Below are positions 36,125 to 45,700 of a DNA stretch of 64,000 nt, piece by piece. Each line of letters begins with the position of its first letter. Positions within the stretch are counted from its first letter, which is position 1. The DNA is from Desulfococcaceae bacterium (GTDB lineage Bacteria; Desulfobacterota; Desulfobacteria; Desulfobacterales; Desulfosalsimonadaceae). The stretch is from assembly GCA_030145385.1 (NCBI GenBank), contig JAQYVU010000013.1, forward strand, positions 1 through 64,000, read 5' to 3'. The position numbers and the translations under genes are program-made. The notes beneath the pieces were generated by a model. That model was given only the letters and a program-made list of their open reading frames with translations. It was not told the origin of the DNA and searched no databases.

Positions 36125-37411
36125 ATGATTTATTTTATTACCGGTGTTACGGGAACGGTTGTTCCGGTCATTGTTGAGGATTTGATGCGAAAAGATGCGG
36201 ATCCTCATTTTTATTTTGCGATTCGAAAAGATACCAGGGGAATCGGTATTAAAAGCCGGTTTGAATCCGTGGTCACTTCTCTGGATTTGGATCAGGCGTC
36301 AAAGCAAAAACTGTCGGAAAGATCAAAACTGGTTGAAATCGATGTTGAAAAAGAAAAACTGGGCATTGATCCGGAAATTTATGCAGAACTGGTGAGCAAC
36401 ACGGAAAAAATACTGCACGGTGCAGCAGATGTCCGGTTTGATCAGCCCTATGATGAGATTAAAATTTCAAATGTCATTTTTTCACATAAAATATATGAGC
36501 TGTTTGATAAAATAAAGAATCATCGGAAAGAAAACAGCCAAACGGATGCGACTTTATATTATATTTCCACCGGCTATGCGTATGGCATCTATAATAAAGC
36601 GATACCGGAAGATTTTCCTGATTTTAAGCCGGGTAAGCCGGACAATACCTACGCACAGACAAAAGCCGAAGCAAAGATTTTTATTCTCGATAAAATCAAT
36701 CGCTTAAATGATCGGATTGTCCTTTTTGAGCCCACGATTATCGGCGGGTCCGCCCGGACCGGCCGAACCAAGACCTATAATCTTCATTATGTTGTTTTGA
36801 TGCTGGGGTACCTGGGGAAAATGCCTTTTTTTACCGCCGCCGACAATCAGCAGGATATTGTTCCGGTGGACTGGGTGGCGGATGTGATTTCAGATATTAT
36901 GGCAAAAGATGAATTCCACCAGGGCGTGCTGCGTTTGGCCAGCGGGCCGGATGCCCCAACCGTCGGGGATGTTCATGATGCAGGATATGAGTATTTTACC
37001 GCCAATGATCCGGTTCCGGGGCATTTGATTCCAGAGATTTCTTTTGTTCCCCGCTGGTTTTTTTATTTTATGATTAATGTGCAAAAAACGTTTAATCAGG
37101 CCATGTATAAAATTACCGGGAAAAAGAAATATCGCAAAATGGTGGTCGGCGTCCGGCTTTTGGAAGGATATTTCCCGTATATTACCCGATACAAAGTGTT
37201 CGAAAATTCAAAGAGTACGCAACTTCTTGAGAAATATACTGATTGCCCTAAGGCCCCGATTCTCCAGAACATCAAAGACAAAAACGGCAATCTGGTTAAA
37301 AAAGGCTATATTGATAAAATTTTGGCGGATACGCTGGAAACCGGCTGGGGCGGTATCGTGGATTTTACCCGGGTGGCCGCGCAGGTGGCGGCAAATAAGA
37401 GTTCGCGTTAA
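36125..37411 (+). CDS. Fatty-acyl-reductase-like extended SDR, copy 2
   Basis: A 428-aa close paralogue of the SDR at 34421, co-linear along its whole length with long identical blocks (for example LVEIDVEKEKLGIDP, HGAADVRFDQ, NTYAQTKAEAK, KTYNLHY). The YxxxK pair is intact and the nucleotide loop is again GVTGTVV, lacking the third glycine, so this is a family trait rather than a mutation. Differences cluster in the middle loop (about residues 125-145) and the C-terminal third. The ATG at 36125 is preferred over TTG at 36119 because AAAAGGGG precedes it. The vestigial DUF2156 gene lies directly upstream. Retention of an open frame suggests the copy is functional. Confidence 0.8.
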   Translation: MIYFITGVTGTVVPVIVEDLMRKDADPHFYFAIRKDTRGIGIKSRFESVVTSLDLDQASKQKLSERSKLVEIDVEKEKLGIDPEIYAELVSNTEKILHGAADVRFDQPYDEIKISNVIFSHKIYELFDKIKNHRKENSQTDATLYYISTGYAYGIYNKAIPEDFPDFKPGKPDNTYAQTKAEAKIFILDKINRLNDRIVLFEPTIIGGSARTGRTKTYNLHYVVLMLGYLGKMPFFTAADNQQDIVPVDWVADVISDIMAKDEFHQGVLRLASGPDAPTVGDVHDAGYEYFTANDPVPGHLIPEISFVPRWFFYFMINVQKTFNQAMYKITGKKKYRKMVVGVRLLEGYFPYITRYKVFENSKSTQLLEKYTDCPKAPILQNIKDKNGNLVKKGYIDKILADTLETGWGGIVDFTRVAAQVAANKSSR

Positions 37412-37796
37412 GAATATGCCTGTTGATTATTTTGTTTTTTTGTAAACGGCAATATATTGTGGTTCTCACGAAAGCTTAAGATCCCGGAATACAATCGACA
37501 ATCCGGGGTTATTAAAGAGCATCATCTCTTGTCAACAGTTCGCACCATGATAGATTAGCGACGATCCCAAAAGAGTGGATTAACTTTTTCATACCTTCAT
37601 TTTGAAAACAAAACCACACAGAATAAATTTTCTACTGAGATATTATTGTTTTTTAATACAATAATTTATATCAATTTTAGATCTTTCCTCCACCAATAAG
37701 GGAGAAAACAAGAGATCGCTCGTGAGCAATACAATATGGTATAAAAAATAGATTATATTTAATAAATAAGTTTGCAAGAAATTATGGAGTATATGC
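37412..37796. other. Intergenic region with weak hairpin
   Basis: AT-rich spacer with no coding frame I can support. CCCGGA (37483-37488) and TCCGGG (37502-37507) could form a weak terminator for the second SDR, followed by only a short T-rich stretch. Nothing else is evident. Confidence 0.35.
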
Positions 37797-38114
37797 ATGA
37801 ATCAAACAATCTATCTTGAGCATGAGTTTTGGGCACTGTTAGTGTGCTCGATCATCCTGCCGGTTGGCATTTTTGTATTGATGACGTGGAAACGCAGATT
37901 CTCCAGGGCAACTTTATTTCTAATAGGGACCCTGTTAGTCTTTCTTTCAGGTTTTGACGCAATTCTTCTGCAAAGATTGAGTGCCAAAGCTAAGGCTTCT
38001 GCCAATCTCCTGGATGATCGAATATTTGCTTCTGAGATTTCAATCGCACTCTACATTATCCCTTTGATTTTGGCTGGGATAGGGGTTAACCATAGCAAGC
38101 TATGTGCTGTGTGA
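37797..38114 (+). CDS. Hypothetical small membrane protein
   Basis: A 105-aa protein with three predicted membrane helices: WALLVCSIILPVGIFVLM (about 12-29), ATLFLIGTLLVFLSGF (about 38-53) and a final one near residues 80-97 (SIALYIIPLILAGIGV). A basic stretch KRRFSR lies between the first two. A GGAG ribosome site is upstream of the ATG. I do not recognise the family. It stands alone between the SDR cassette and a degraded region, so no role can be inferred. Confidence 0.6.
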   Translation: MNQTIYLEHEFWALLVCSIILPVGIFVLMTWKRRFSRATLFLIGTLLVFLSGFDAILLQRLSAKAKASANLLDDRIFASEISIALYIIPLILAGIGVNHSKLCAV

Positions 38115-38727
38115 GCACTTGACTATTGCCGAACTGGATGACAACAAGAAAGCAAACGGGTAAGCCGCCTACCGCCTCTAACTATGTAGCCGTGGACCCG
38201 GGCCCGTAACGGGCCGTAGTCGGGCTTAAGATCAAGCATCAGTTTTTTGAAAAAATGACGCGAACTGCAGTCTATCTCCGGATGCACAGATTCCCAGGAC
38301 ACACCTGATTTATTGCTCGCCCGTTCGGGTTCATAGTATTCCAGAACGCATGGTGACGTCCTCTGCCTTTGTCCATCGTGGAATCGCCACTATTGTATAG
38401 TGGACGAGATCTGCCAGAGGGTGATTTGCTGCTACAGAATCTTCAAAATCAGAAAACTTTGACTTGAGTTCCTCGTCAATCACAGTTCTATTGACAGAGG
38501 CAATCTCAAATAGAGTCTGTTTTTTCTATTATCGTGATTCACATAATATGTTGTGCGAAAACGAATACCCAAAAATTGTGATTACTTCAATTAATTGCAG
38601 GCCCGGCCAAACCTGAGATAAAAGAATTCATAAAAAACCCAACTATGGAAATATTGTGAATCTTCAGGTCAGAAACAGCCTTTTACTGCATGGATTGCCG
38701 GGACTGGGTGACACATAAATTTGTCGG
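38115..38727. other. Degraded intergenic region
   Basis: About 600 bp with no intact gene. It contains a GC-rich inverted repeat (GGGCCCGTAACGGGCC, about 38200-38215) and, on the minus strand, the PIN-like remnant listed separately. The base composition changes abruptly after the hypothetical membrane protein, consistent with insertions and decay. Confidence 0.45.
38331..38553 (-). pseudogene. PIN-domain (VapC-like) toxin remnant
   Basis: On the minus strand one frame reads TLFEIASVNRTVIDEELKS then KFSDFEDSV, closely resembling the middle of PIN nucleases (EVAPV-RAVI--AL-S-F-DFEDAV). Just upstream, in another frame, TTYYVNHDNRKN resembles the preceding YY(I/L) helix, so a frameshift separates the two. 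In-frame stops close the upstream side and the frame ends at 38331. The N-terminal catalytic aspartates and any antitoxin gene are not visible. I judge it a dead toxin gene with moderate confidence. Confidence 0.5.
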
Positions 38728-39831
38728 CTATTCAAATAACTTAACATATTCTCCATACCCTTTTTTTTCAAGGTCCGCTTTCGGGATGAATCGTAAAGAA
38801 GCCGAATTAATGCAGTACCTTAATCCAGTGGGAATTGGCCCGTCATCAAATACGTGCCCCAGGTGCGAATCTGCTTTTTTGCTCCGCACTTCCGTCCGTT
38901 TCATAAACAGCGCATTATCCGATTTTTCGATCAAAGCCTGTTGTGCAATCGGCTGTGTAAAGCTCGGCCAACCGGTCCCGGAACGAAATTTGTCAGTGGA
39001 TGAAAAAAGAGGCTCTCCAGACACAATATCTACATAAATACCCTCTTTTTTGTTGTCCCAATACTCATTGTTAAACGGGGGTTCTGTTTTGTCTTTTTGA
39101 GTGACCGCGTACTGAAGCGGAGTCAGGCGTTCTTTGATTACGGAATCTGCCGGTTTTGAATAGTCTTTTTCTCTTTCAGAACTGACGTTTTTTGCTTCAC
39201 TTCCCCAGATCTTTTTCAGGTACTGGTCCCGTCCGGAACCATGCCGGTAGAATTTATAACGGATGGGATTTTTTTGGGAATAGTCCTGGTGATATTCCTC
39301 AGCCGGGTAGAATTTATCATATTTAATGATTTCAGTTGCTATTAACTTGTCATATCGGTTGGTTGTCCCGATATGTGTTTTTGATTTTTCAGCAATCTGT
39401 TTCTGTTCGTCAGTATGATAGAAAATAGCGGACCGGTACTGCGGACCCCGATCGACAAAAGAACCGCCTCCATCCGTAGGGTCAATCTGTTGCCAGAATA
39501 TATCCAGCAGCTTTTCATAAGAAATTTTTCCCGGATCATAGGAGATTTGGATGGCTTCCAAATGACCTGATTTACCTGATGAAACCTGTTCATAGGTGGG
39601 ATTTTCCGTTTGTCCGCCCGTATACCCGGACACAACGTCAATCACTCCGTTAATTTTTTCATACGGCGCTTCCATGCACCAGAAACATCCGCCGGCAAAA
39701 GTGGCGGTTTCAGCATTGATCGGCTGCCGGGCGGTAATTTCGTCCGCAGTTGCGGAAATGTCTTTATTGTTACATCCAAATAGACTCATGATCATAATCC
39801 CTGAAATAAATAGTTTAATCGGTATGTTCAT
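38728..39831 (-). CDS. msrAB: Methionine sulfoxide reductase MsrA-MsrB fusion, lipoprotein
   Basis: A 367-aa fusion. A lipoprotein signal (MIMSLFGC, Cys20) implies export. MsrA (about 40-195) has the catalytic [11 protein letters not shown] motif and [12 protein letters not shown]. MsrB (about 225-360) has [31 protein letters not shown] and the catalytic Cys of RYCINSASL. MsrB lacks the zinc-binding cysteines and has Thr at the resolving-Cys position (SGTGWPSF), so it may use another reductant route. The N-terminal thioredoxin-like domain of PilB-type proteins is absent. It repairs oxidised methionine in periplasmic proteins. It diverges from the acyltransferase at 40143. Confidence 0.94.
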   Translation of the reverse strand: MNIPIKLFISGIMIMSLFGCNNKDISATADEITARQPINAETATFAGGCFWCMEAPYEKINGVIDVVSGYTGGQTENPTYEQVSSGKSGHLEAIQISYDPGKISYEKLLDIFWQQIDPTDGGGSFVDRGPQYRSAIFYHTDEQKQIAEKSKTHIGTTNRYDKLIATEIIKYDKFYPAEEYHQDYSQKNPIRYKFYRHGSGRDQYLKKIWGSEAKNVSSEREKDYSKPADSVIKERLTPLQYAVTQKDKTEPPFNNEYWDNKKEGIYVDIVSGEPLFSSTDKFRSGTGWPSFTQPIAQQALIEKSDNALFMKRTEVRSKKADSHLGHVFDDGPIPTGLRYCINSASLRFIPKADLEKKGYGEYVKLFE

Positions 39832-40142
39832 GGCGTTAATCCTCTTTCAGCAGTCATAATAAACAAAAGATAATACATTTCTAAAAGGGCGCAACTCTGG
39901 GCCGGTTTATGCGTCATCACGGAGTGATGACTGAGATGACCTGAAAATGGGTTTATGCTGACAGATGCCAAAAGAGTATAGTTCTTTCTTAAAATATGTT
40001 ACAAGCGACAGGGTGGATATTTTTTCCAGTTTATTTAAATCGTCAGTCTTTTTGTGTATATAACGGGAGCGTCAGGTCCGACCCGGCCAATTTGATATAT
40101 CCATTTGATATTTATTTTTTAATTTTGTTACACAAGGAAATA
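39832..40142. other. Divergent intergenic region with 8-bp perfect inverted repeat
   Basis: Spacer between msrAB and the acyltransferase. GTCATCAC-GGA-GTGATGAC (39913-39931) is a perfect inverted repeat and a possible regulator-binding site, sitting 82 bp before the msrAB start codon. No clear -35/-10 pair was identified. Confidence 0.4.
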
Positions 40143-41171
40143 ATGATGCAGGATCGTTGTGATATTAACGAATCATTCTTTTTTGACAGCTTGCCCGTTT
40201 CTGTTGAAGAGATTCAAGCTTACACACAAAGGTATTTTTCTCCAAAAGAGGTAAAGGGGCATTTTGTAAAAAGATTTTCAGTCTGGGTAATTATATCCTT
40301 TCTCAGACTGTTGCCTTATAGCGTTGCTTACCACTTTGGTACGTTCATCGGCAAAGCCCTCTGTTTTTTAAAAGTTGGAAGCAACGTTGCTTTAACGAAT
40401 CTTGACATCGTATATGGCGACACAAAGTCGGCATCAGAAAAACAGGCCATTTACAGAGCCTCTTTGATAAACTTTGGCCGTGTTATCATTAATTATATGC
40501 GGCTGCCGTTTGCAGGGGAAGAATTTTGGACAAAACATTGCGAACTGGTCAACGAAGAATCCCTTAAAAAAGCTGTAAACAAAAAAAAAGGGGTCATCTT
40601 TGTCGGAGGGCATATCGGCATGTGGGACCTTGCCGGTGGAAAGGTGGGGATGTCCGGTTACCCGACGGCAGTTGTTTCCAAAGGCATTGTTGATCCGGTA
40701 ATTGACAAGCTCGTTACTGAAGCCCGAACGGCAATGAATATGGGGGGAATTGAAACCAGAAAAACGATGGATCAGATTTTTTCAGGTTTAAAGCGTGGGG
40801 AATCCCTGGTTCTGGCCCTTGATCAGAACATGAAAAAAGGGAAGGGCGAGTTTATTGACTGGATGGGGAAAAAGGCTTCATCCGTCAAATCAACTGCTTA
40901 TATAGTAAGGGAGTCAGGGGCTGCCGTGATACCCGGTTTTATGATTCAGCTGGGGCCAAAAAAGTTTAAAGTGATTTTGGGTGATGAACTTTCATGGCTG
41001 GACTGTCCCGAAGACCCGGAAAAAGAGCTGATGATGAATAATCAGAATCAGGCTGATGCGGTTCAGAAAATTATCCTGGAGTATCCGGAACACTGGCTCT
41101 GGATCTATAAAAGATGGAAAGTCTGTCCTGACGGGGAGACAAATCCGTATAAGAAAAATAAAACGGTTTAA
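40143..41171 (+). CDS. LpxL/HtrB-like lipid A or lysophospholipid acyltransferase
   Basis: A 342-aa protein of the LpxL/HtrB superfamily. It has one N-terminal hydrophobic segment (FSVWVIISFLRLLPYSVAY), the NVALTNLDIVYGD segment typical of LpxL proteins, and the HxxxxD catalytic motif in GGHIGMWDLAG, then LALDQNMKKGKGEFIDWMGK. It should act on the inner face of the inner membrane, adding an acyl chain to lipid A or a related lipid. The ATG at 40143 follows AAGGAAA; an upstream in-frame start at 39996 is not supported. It converges with the yjbQ gene, with a possible shared hairpin between them. Confidence 0.85.
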   Translation: MMQDRCDINESFFFDSLPVSVEEIQAYTQRYFSPKEVKGHFVKRFSVWVIISFLRLLPYSVAYHFGTFIGKALCFLKVGSNVALTNLDIVYGDTKSASEKQAIYRASLINFGRVIINYMRLPFAGEEFWTKHCELVNEESLKKAVNKKKGVIFVGGHIGMWDLAGGKVGMSGYPTAVVSKGIVDPVIDKLVTEARTAMNMGGIETRKTMDQIFSGLKRGESLVLALDQNMKKGKGEFIDWMGKKASSVKSTAYIVRESGAAVIPGFMIQLGPKKFKVILGDELSWLDCPEDPEKELMMNNQNQADAVQKIILEYPEHWLWIYKRWKVCPDGETNPYKKNKTV

Positions 41172-41233
41172 ATCCGGGCAATGAAAAATCAGAGGAAGAG
41201 GCTTTTCCCGGGTTTGATGAGCCGGTTTTTATG

Positions 41234-41650
41234 CTATTCGCCGATGATTTTGACCAAAACCCGCTTCCGCCGGCGGCCGTCAAATTCGCCGTAAAAAATC
41301 TGTTCCCATGTGCCAAAGTCCAGGCGACCGCCCGTGACGGCCACCACCACTTCACGTCCCATGATTTGGCGTTTCATATGCGCATCCGCATTATCTTCGC
41401 CCACATTGTGCCGGTATTGGGAAATCGGTTCATGGGGGGCGAGTTTTTCCAGCCATTTCTCATAGTCATGGTGAAGACCCGATTCATCGTCATTGATAAA
41501 CACGGACGCGGTAATGTGCATGGCATTGACAAGGATCAGGCCTTCTTTGATGCCGCTTTCCATGAGGCACGCTTCCACATCCGGGGTGATATTGATAAAC
41601 GCGCGTCTTGTGGGGACTTGAAAAAAAAGTTCCTTGCGAAAATTTTTCAT
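41234..41650 (-). CDS. YjbQ/UPF0047 family protein
   Basis: A 138-aa cytoplasmic protein of the YjbQ family (UPF0047, described as having secondary thiamine-phosphate synthase activity). Characteristic segments are [40 protein letters not shown] and [20 protein letters not shown]. Conserved His residues in [15 protein letters not shown] and the C-terminal region could bind metal. The ATG at 41650 follows CAGGAG and is preferred over an upstream in-frame start. The true physiological role of the family is unsettled. Confidence 0.93.
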   Translation of the reverse strand: MKNFRKELFFQVPTRRAFINITPDVEACLMESGIKEGLILVNAMHITASVFINDDESGLHHDYEKWLEKLAPHEPISQYRHNVGEDNADAHMKRQIMGREVVVAVTGGRLDFGTWEQIFYGEFDGRRRKRVLVKIIGE

Positions 41651-41729
41651 GTAAACTCCTGTGATAATGAAAGTTCGGGTTTGGATTAATGCATGAAGAT
41701 TAAAGACGATGAAAAATTTTGTTTGCTGG

Positions 41730-42431
41730 TTAAAAAGATGTAATTTTATAAGAAAGATTGAAAACGTACTGGATGCCTTCATATTGGATTTTGCCGTTTG
41801 GTTCTTTAAATTTAAGGCCGGATGTCACAGCCCTGATGCCTGCTCCGATCATGAAGTTGTCCATGATTTTAAATTCGATACCTGTACGGCCGTAAAGACC
41901 TGCCGACAGTTTGGATTCAACTTCCGATTCAACGGACTCATATTCGTTTTTTTCCGGATCAAATTCTTGCCTTCCATAAACGATCAAAGGCCCTGCTGCG
42001 GCATAGAGGCGCAGGCGCTTGGCAAAAGAAAATCCGATATAGCCGCCGGCAAAATAATCGATCAGCAACATCTGGTTTTCAAATTGAATTTTAATCTCTC
42101 CTCCGGGAGAACCGCTTGAGACTTCAACATGCCGGGTGTCATTTTTCATGCTGAACAGCAAGCCGACATCTAAGCCGTACTCCAGCCTGTTTTCATGATA
42201 GGGGCGCTGGGCGGCGGCGCCAAAGATAAAGTATTTATCATCATCTCCGTCAACATTGACGTCCTCCTCCTCAAGCGTCATACTCATCCCCATCACCTGA
42301 CAATGCAGAGGAACTTCCGGACCCAACGCATACCCGATGGAATTAAAATCCATAATCAAAAGAGAAAATAAAATAATGGCGATGCAATGAATCAGTTGAG
42401 TTGTATCGATTTTTTGGATTATATTCCTCAA
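41730..42431 (-). CDS. Predicted outer-membrane beta-barrel protein
   Basis: A 233-aa protein with an N-terminal export signal ([17 protein letters not shown], then a likely cleavage near ALG). Alternating hydrophobic/polar strands follow (for example [50 protein letters not shown]), ending in a terminal Phe after [11 protein letters not shown]. These are hallmarks of a small eight-stranded outer-membrane barrel. An acidic loop ([13 protein letters not shown]) could bind cations. The start appears to be TTG. I do not recognise a specific family. It lies 79 bp upstream of yjbQ. Confidence 0.65.
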   Translation of the reverse strand: MRNIIQKIDTTQLIHCIAIILFSLLIMDFNSIGYALGPEVPLHCQVMGMSMTLEEEDVNVDGDDDKYFIFGAAAQRPYHENRLEYGLDVGLLFSMKNDTRHVEVSSGSPGGEIKIQFENQMLLIDYFAGGYIGFSFAKRLRLYAAAGPLIVYGRQEFDPEKNEYESVESEVESKLSAGLYGRTGIEFKIMDNFMIGAGIRAVTSGLKFKEPNGKIQYEGIQYVFNLSYKITSF

Positions 42432-42460
42432 GGCGCTGCCCCTGTAAAATTTACGCGATT

Positions 42461-42488
42461 TGAACTTCTGAACTCCTGAACTCCTGAA
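42461..42488. repeat. 8-bp tandem repeat, 3.5 copies
   Basis: TGAACTTC-TGAACTCC-TGAACTCC-TGAA, located 30 bp upstream of the beta-barrel gene start on its 5' side. The copy number could vary by slippage, but no effect on the gene is demonstrable from sequence. Confidence 0.6.
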
Positions 42489-42707
42489 TAAAAAAAGACC
42501 GGGATAAAATGAATTGTTACAATATAGTGTGATTTTGAGAAATCTAATTAAAAAAATATCTTATCTGCATTGTGTTTGTCAAAAAGTTTATATTGCCCCC
42601 TGTCCTGTTTGGGGTTATTGAAAAAAACAGTTTTGCATCATAAAATAATTGTAATCGATAAGCTCCTTCTGTGTGTTTAAAATATTTATATAAATTACTG
42701 AAAACAG

Positions 42708-45700
42708 ATGAATACTGAAACTTTAAACAACCGGCTCAAACAACTGGAAAATCTGCTGCCCGACGCCATGCATAAAAACCGGCATGCTGTGCTGCGCGAG
42801 ATTAACCGGATCCGGCAGAGAAAAAAAATATCACCGGATGATAAAAAAATATTATCCGAAATTAATAATTTGGAAAAAAAGCTGCGGTTGTCCATTGATC
42901 ATAAAAACCATCGACTGCGCCATCGGCCGAGAATTTCCTATGATGAAAATCTGCCGATTGTGGATCGAAGAAAAGACATCATCGAAGCGATTCAGAACAA
43001 TCAGGTGGTTATTGTGTCCGGAGAAACAGGTTCCGGAAAAACAACGCAGCTGCCTAAGTTTTGCATAGAGGCCGGCCGGGGGATCGATGGCCTGATCGGC
43101 TGTACCCAGCCGCGTCGGATTGCCGCTATGACGGTGGCCCAGCGGATTTCAGATGAACTGGGTGAGCCCATGGGACAATCAGTGGGGTACAAGATACGGT
43201 TTGCCGACCGGACCAGTCGGGAGAACGCTTATATTAAGATGATGACCGACGGCATTCTCCTGGCCGAGGCTCAGTCGGACAGGTACTTAAATGTTTATGA
43301 TACGCTGATTATCGATGAGGCCCACGAGAGAAGCCTGAACATTGATTTTATCCTCGGCATTTTAAGGAATCTGCTGCGGAAAAGAAAAGACTTAAAACTC
43401 ATCGTGACGTCCGCCACCATTGATACGGAAAAGTTTTCAAAAGCATTTGACAATGCGCCGGTTATCGAAGTTTCCGGCCGAATGTTTCCGGTGGAGGTAC
43501 GTTACTGGAAAGCACCGGCTGGTGATGATGATTCGGAAGTACAGACTATCGTGGATCGCGCGGTGGATGCTGTGGATAGCATTGCCGATCAATATCATGC
43601 CGGCGATATTCTGGTTTTCATGCCCACCGAGCATGATATCCGGGAAACCTGCGAGAACCTTGAAGGGCGGAAATATCGTCATACCATTATTTTGCCATTG
43701 TACGCCCGGCTTTCCGCCGCAGACCAGATGAAGGTGTTTGCGTCTTATCCGGGGCGCAAAATTATCGTTGCCACAAATATTGCGGAAACATCGATCACTG
43801 TTCCGGGGGTCCGGTATGTGGTGGATACGGGGGTGGCCAGGATATCCAGTTATGATCCAAGAACCCGGACCATGTCATTGCCCATATTGCCCGTGTCAAG
43901 AAGCAGTGCGGACCAGCGGATGGGCCGGTGCGGCCGGGTGCAAAACGGCATCTGCATCCGGCTGTTTTTAGAAGAGGATTATAATAACCGGTCTTTGTTT
44001 ACATCCCCGGAAATTTTGCGGGCCAACCTTGCCGAAGTCATTCTGCGCATGATTGCATTAAAACTGGGCAATATTCAATCCTTTCCGTTTGTGGATCCGC
44101 CGCCGTCACGGCAGATCAAGGACGGATTTGATCTGTTGCTGGAACTGGGGGCCATTGTTCCGAACGCCGGAAGGAAAAAGGATAACGCCCCGTTTCGGCT
44201 GACAAACCAGGGGCGGCTGATGGCCCGAATTCCCTTAGGGCCCCGGTTGTCCAGAATGCTGATTGAGGCATGGGAGAAGGGGTGCATCAAGGAAGTGGCG
44301 GTGATTGTATCCGCCCTGACAATTCCGGATCCCAGAGAAAAACCGAGAGACGCATTTACCAAAGCAGAGGCCGCCCATGCGCGTTTTAAAGACCCGGCCT
44401 CTGATTTTATTACCCTGTATAATATCTGGAATGACTGTTTCAAAAATTCGGAAGCAGGAAAGCCGTTTATTCGCGCCCGGGACCTGAAAAAGTTTTGTAA
44501 CACCAACTATATGTCGTTTAAACGGATGCGGGAATGGCAGGATGTTCATGAACAGATTATCGATATCCTGGAAGAATCCGGGTTCGATTTTGACAGGCAG
44601 CCCCCGGTTGCAAAAGCGGAAAATCCGGATGATGTTTTTTCTGCGCACTTTACCGCCATTCACAAATCCATCCTGAGCGGTTTTTTAAGCAATATTGCAG
44701 TTAAAAAGGAAAAAAATATTTACCAGGCCACCAAACAGCGTCAGGTCATGATCTTTCCTGGATCCGGACTGTTTAACAAGGCCGGTCAATGGATTGTTGC
44801 CGCTGAAATGGTTGAAACATCCCGTCTGTTTGCCCGCCGGGTGGCCATGATCAACAGTGAATGGCTTGAGGCGGTGGGCGGGTTTCAATGCCGATATACC
44901 TATACGAATCCCCGGTGGCAGCGGAATCGGGGGGCGGTGGTTGCCGATGAGCAGGTAAGCTTGTTCGGTCTTGTGATCGTGTCCGGCCGGCCGGTTCATT
45001 TTGGTCCGAAGAACCCGGAGGTTGCGTCGGAAATTTTTTTCCAAAGTGCCTTGATAGAAGGAGATGTTAAAAATGTTCTTCCGTTTATGTCCTCTAACTG
45101 GTCATTGATTGAAGATGTCCGGGATGTTGAAAATCGTTTCCGCCGGCGGGACCTGCTGGTCAGCGAGACAGAACTAATTGAGTTCTATCGGAAAAGGTTG
45201 TCCGGGGTCTATGACATCCCCACGCTGAAAAAATATATCAGGAAAAGAGGGTCTGACGATTTTTTGAAAATGAAACAATCCGATGTGCTTTCCGTTTCAC
45301 CGGACGATGAACAGTTGTCTTTATTTCCGGATACCGTTTCCGTGGGGCAGGACGCCTATGACTGCGCGTACCGGTTTGAACCCGGCCAGGAGCATGACGG
45401 GGTTACGGTGAAAATGCCGGTGTCCGCTGCCTCGGCGATTCCCATGGAATCCACCGACTGGGTGGTCCCGGGACTGCTTGAGGAGAAAATCACGGAACTG
45501 ATCAAGGGGTTGCCGAAATCCTATCGCAAGCAGCTGGTGCCGGTGGCTGCGACGGTTAAGGTGGTTATGGAAGAGATGCCGAAGTTCAATGGGGCACTGG
45601 TTAATTGTCTGAGCCGGTTTTTATATGATCGGTTAAAAGTGGATATACCGGCCAGCATCTGGAATGAAAAAGATCTGCCGGGCCACCTGAATATGCGGAT

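Noticed and set aside
41171-41233. Hairpin between the convergent acyltransferase and yjbQ genes
   Set aside because: AAATCCGGG/CCCGGGTTT can pair, but the 29-base loop and weak T tracts make a terminator call too uncertain.
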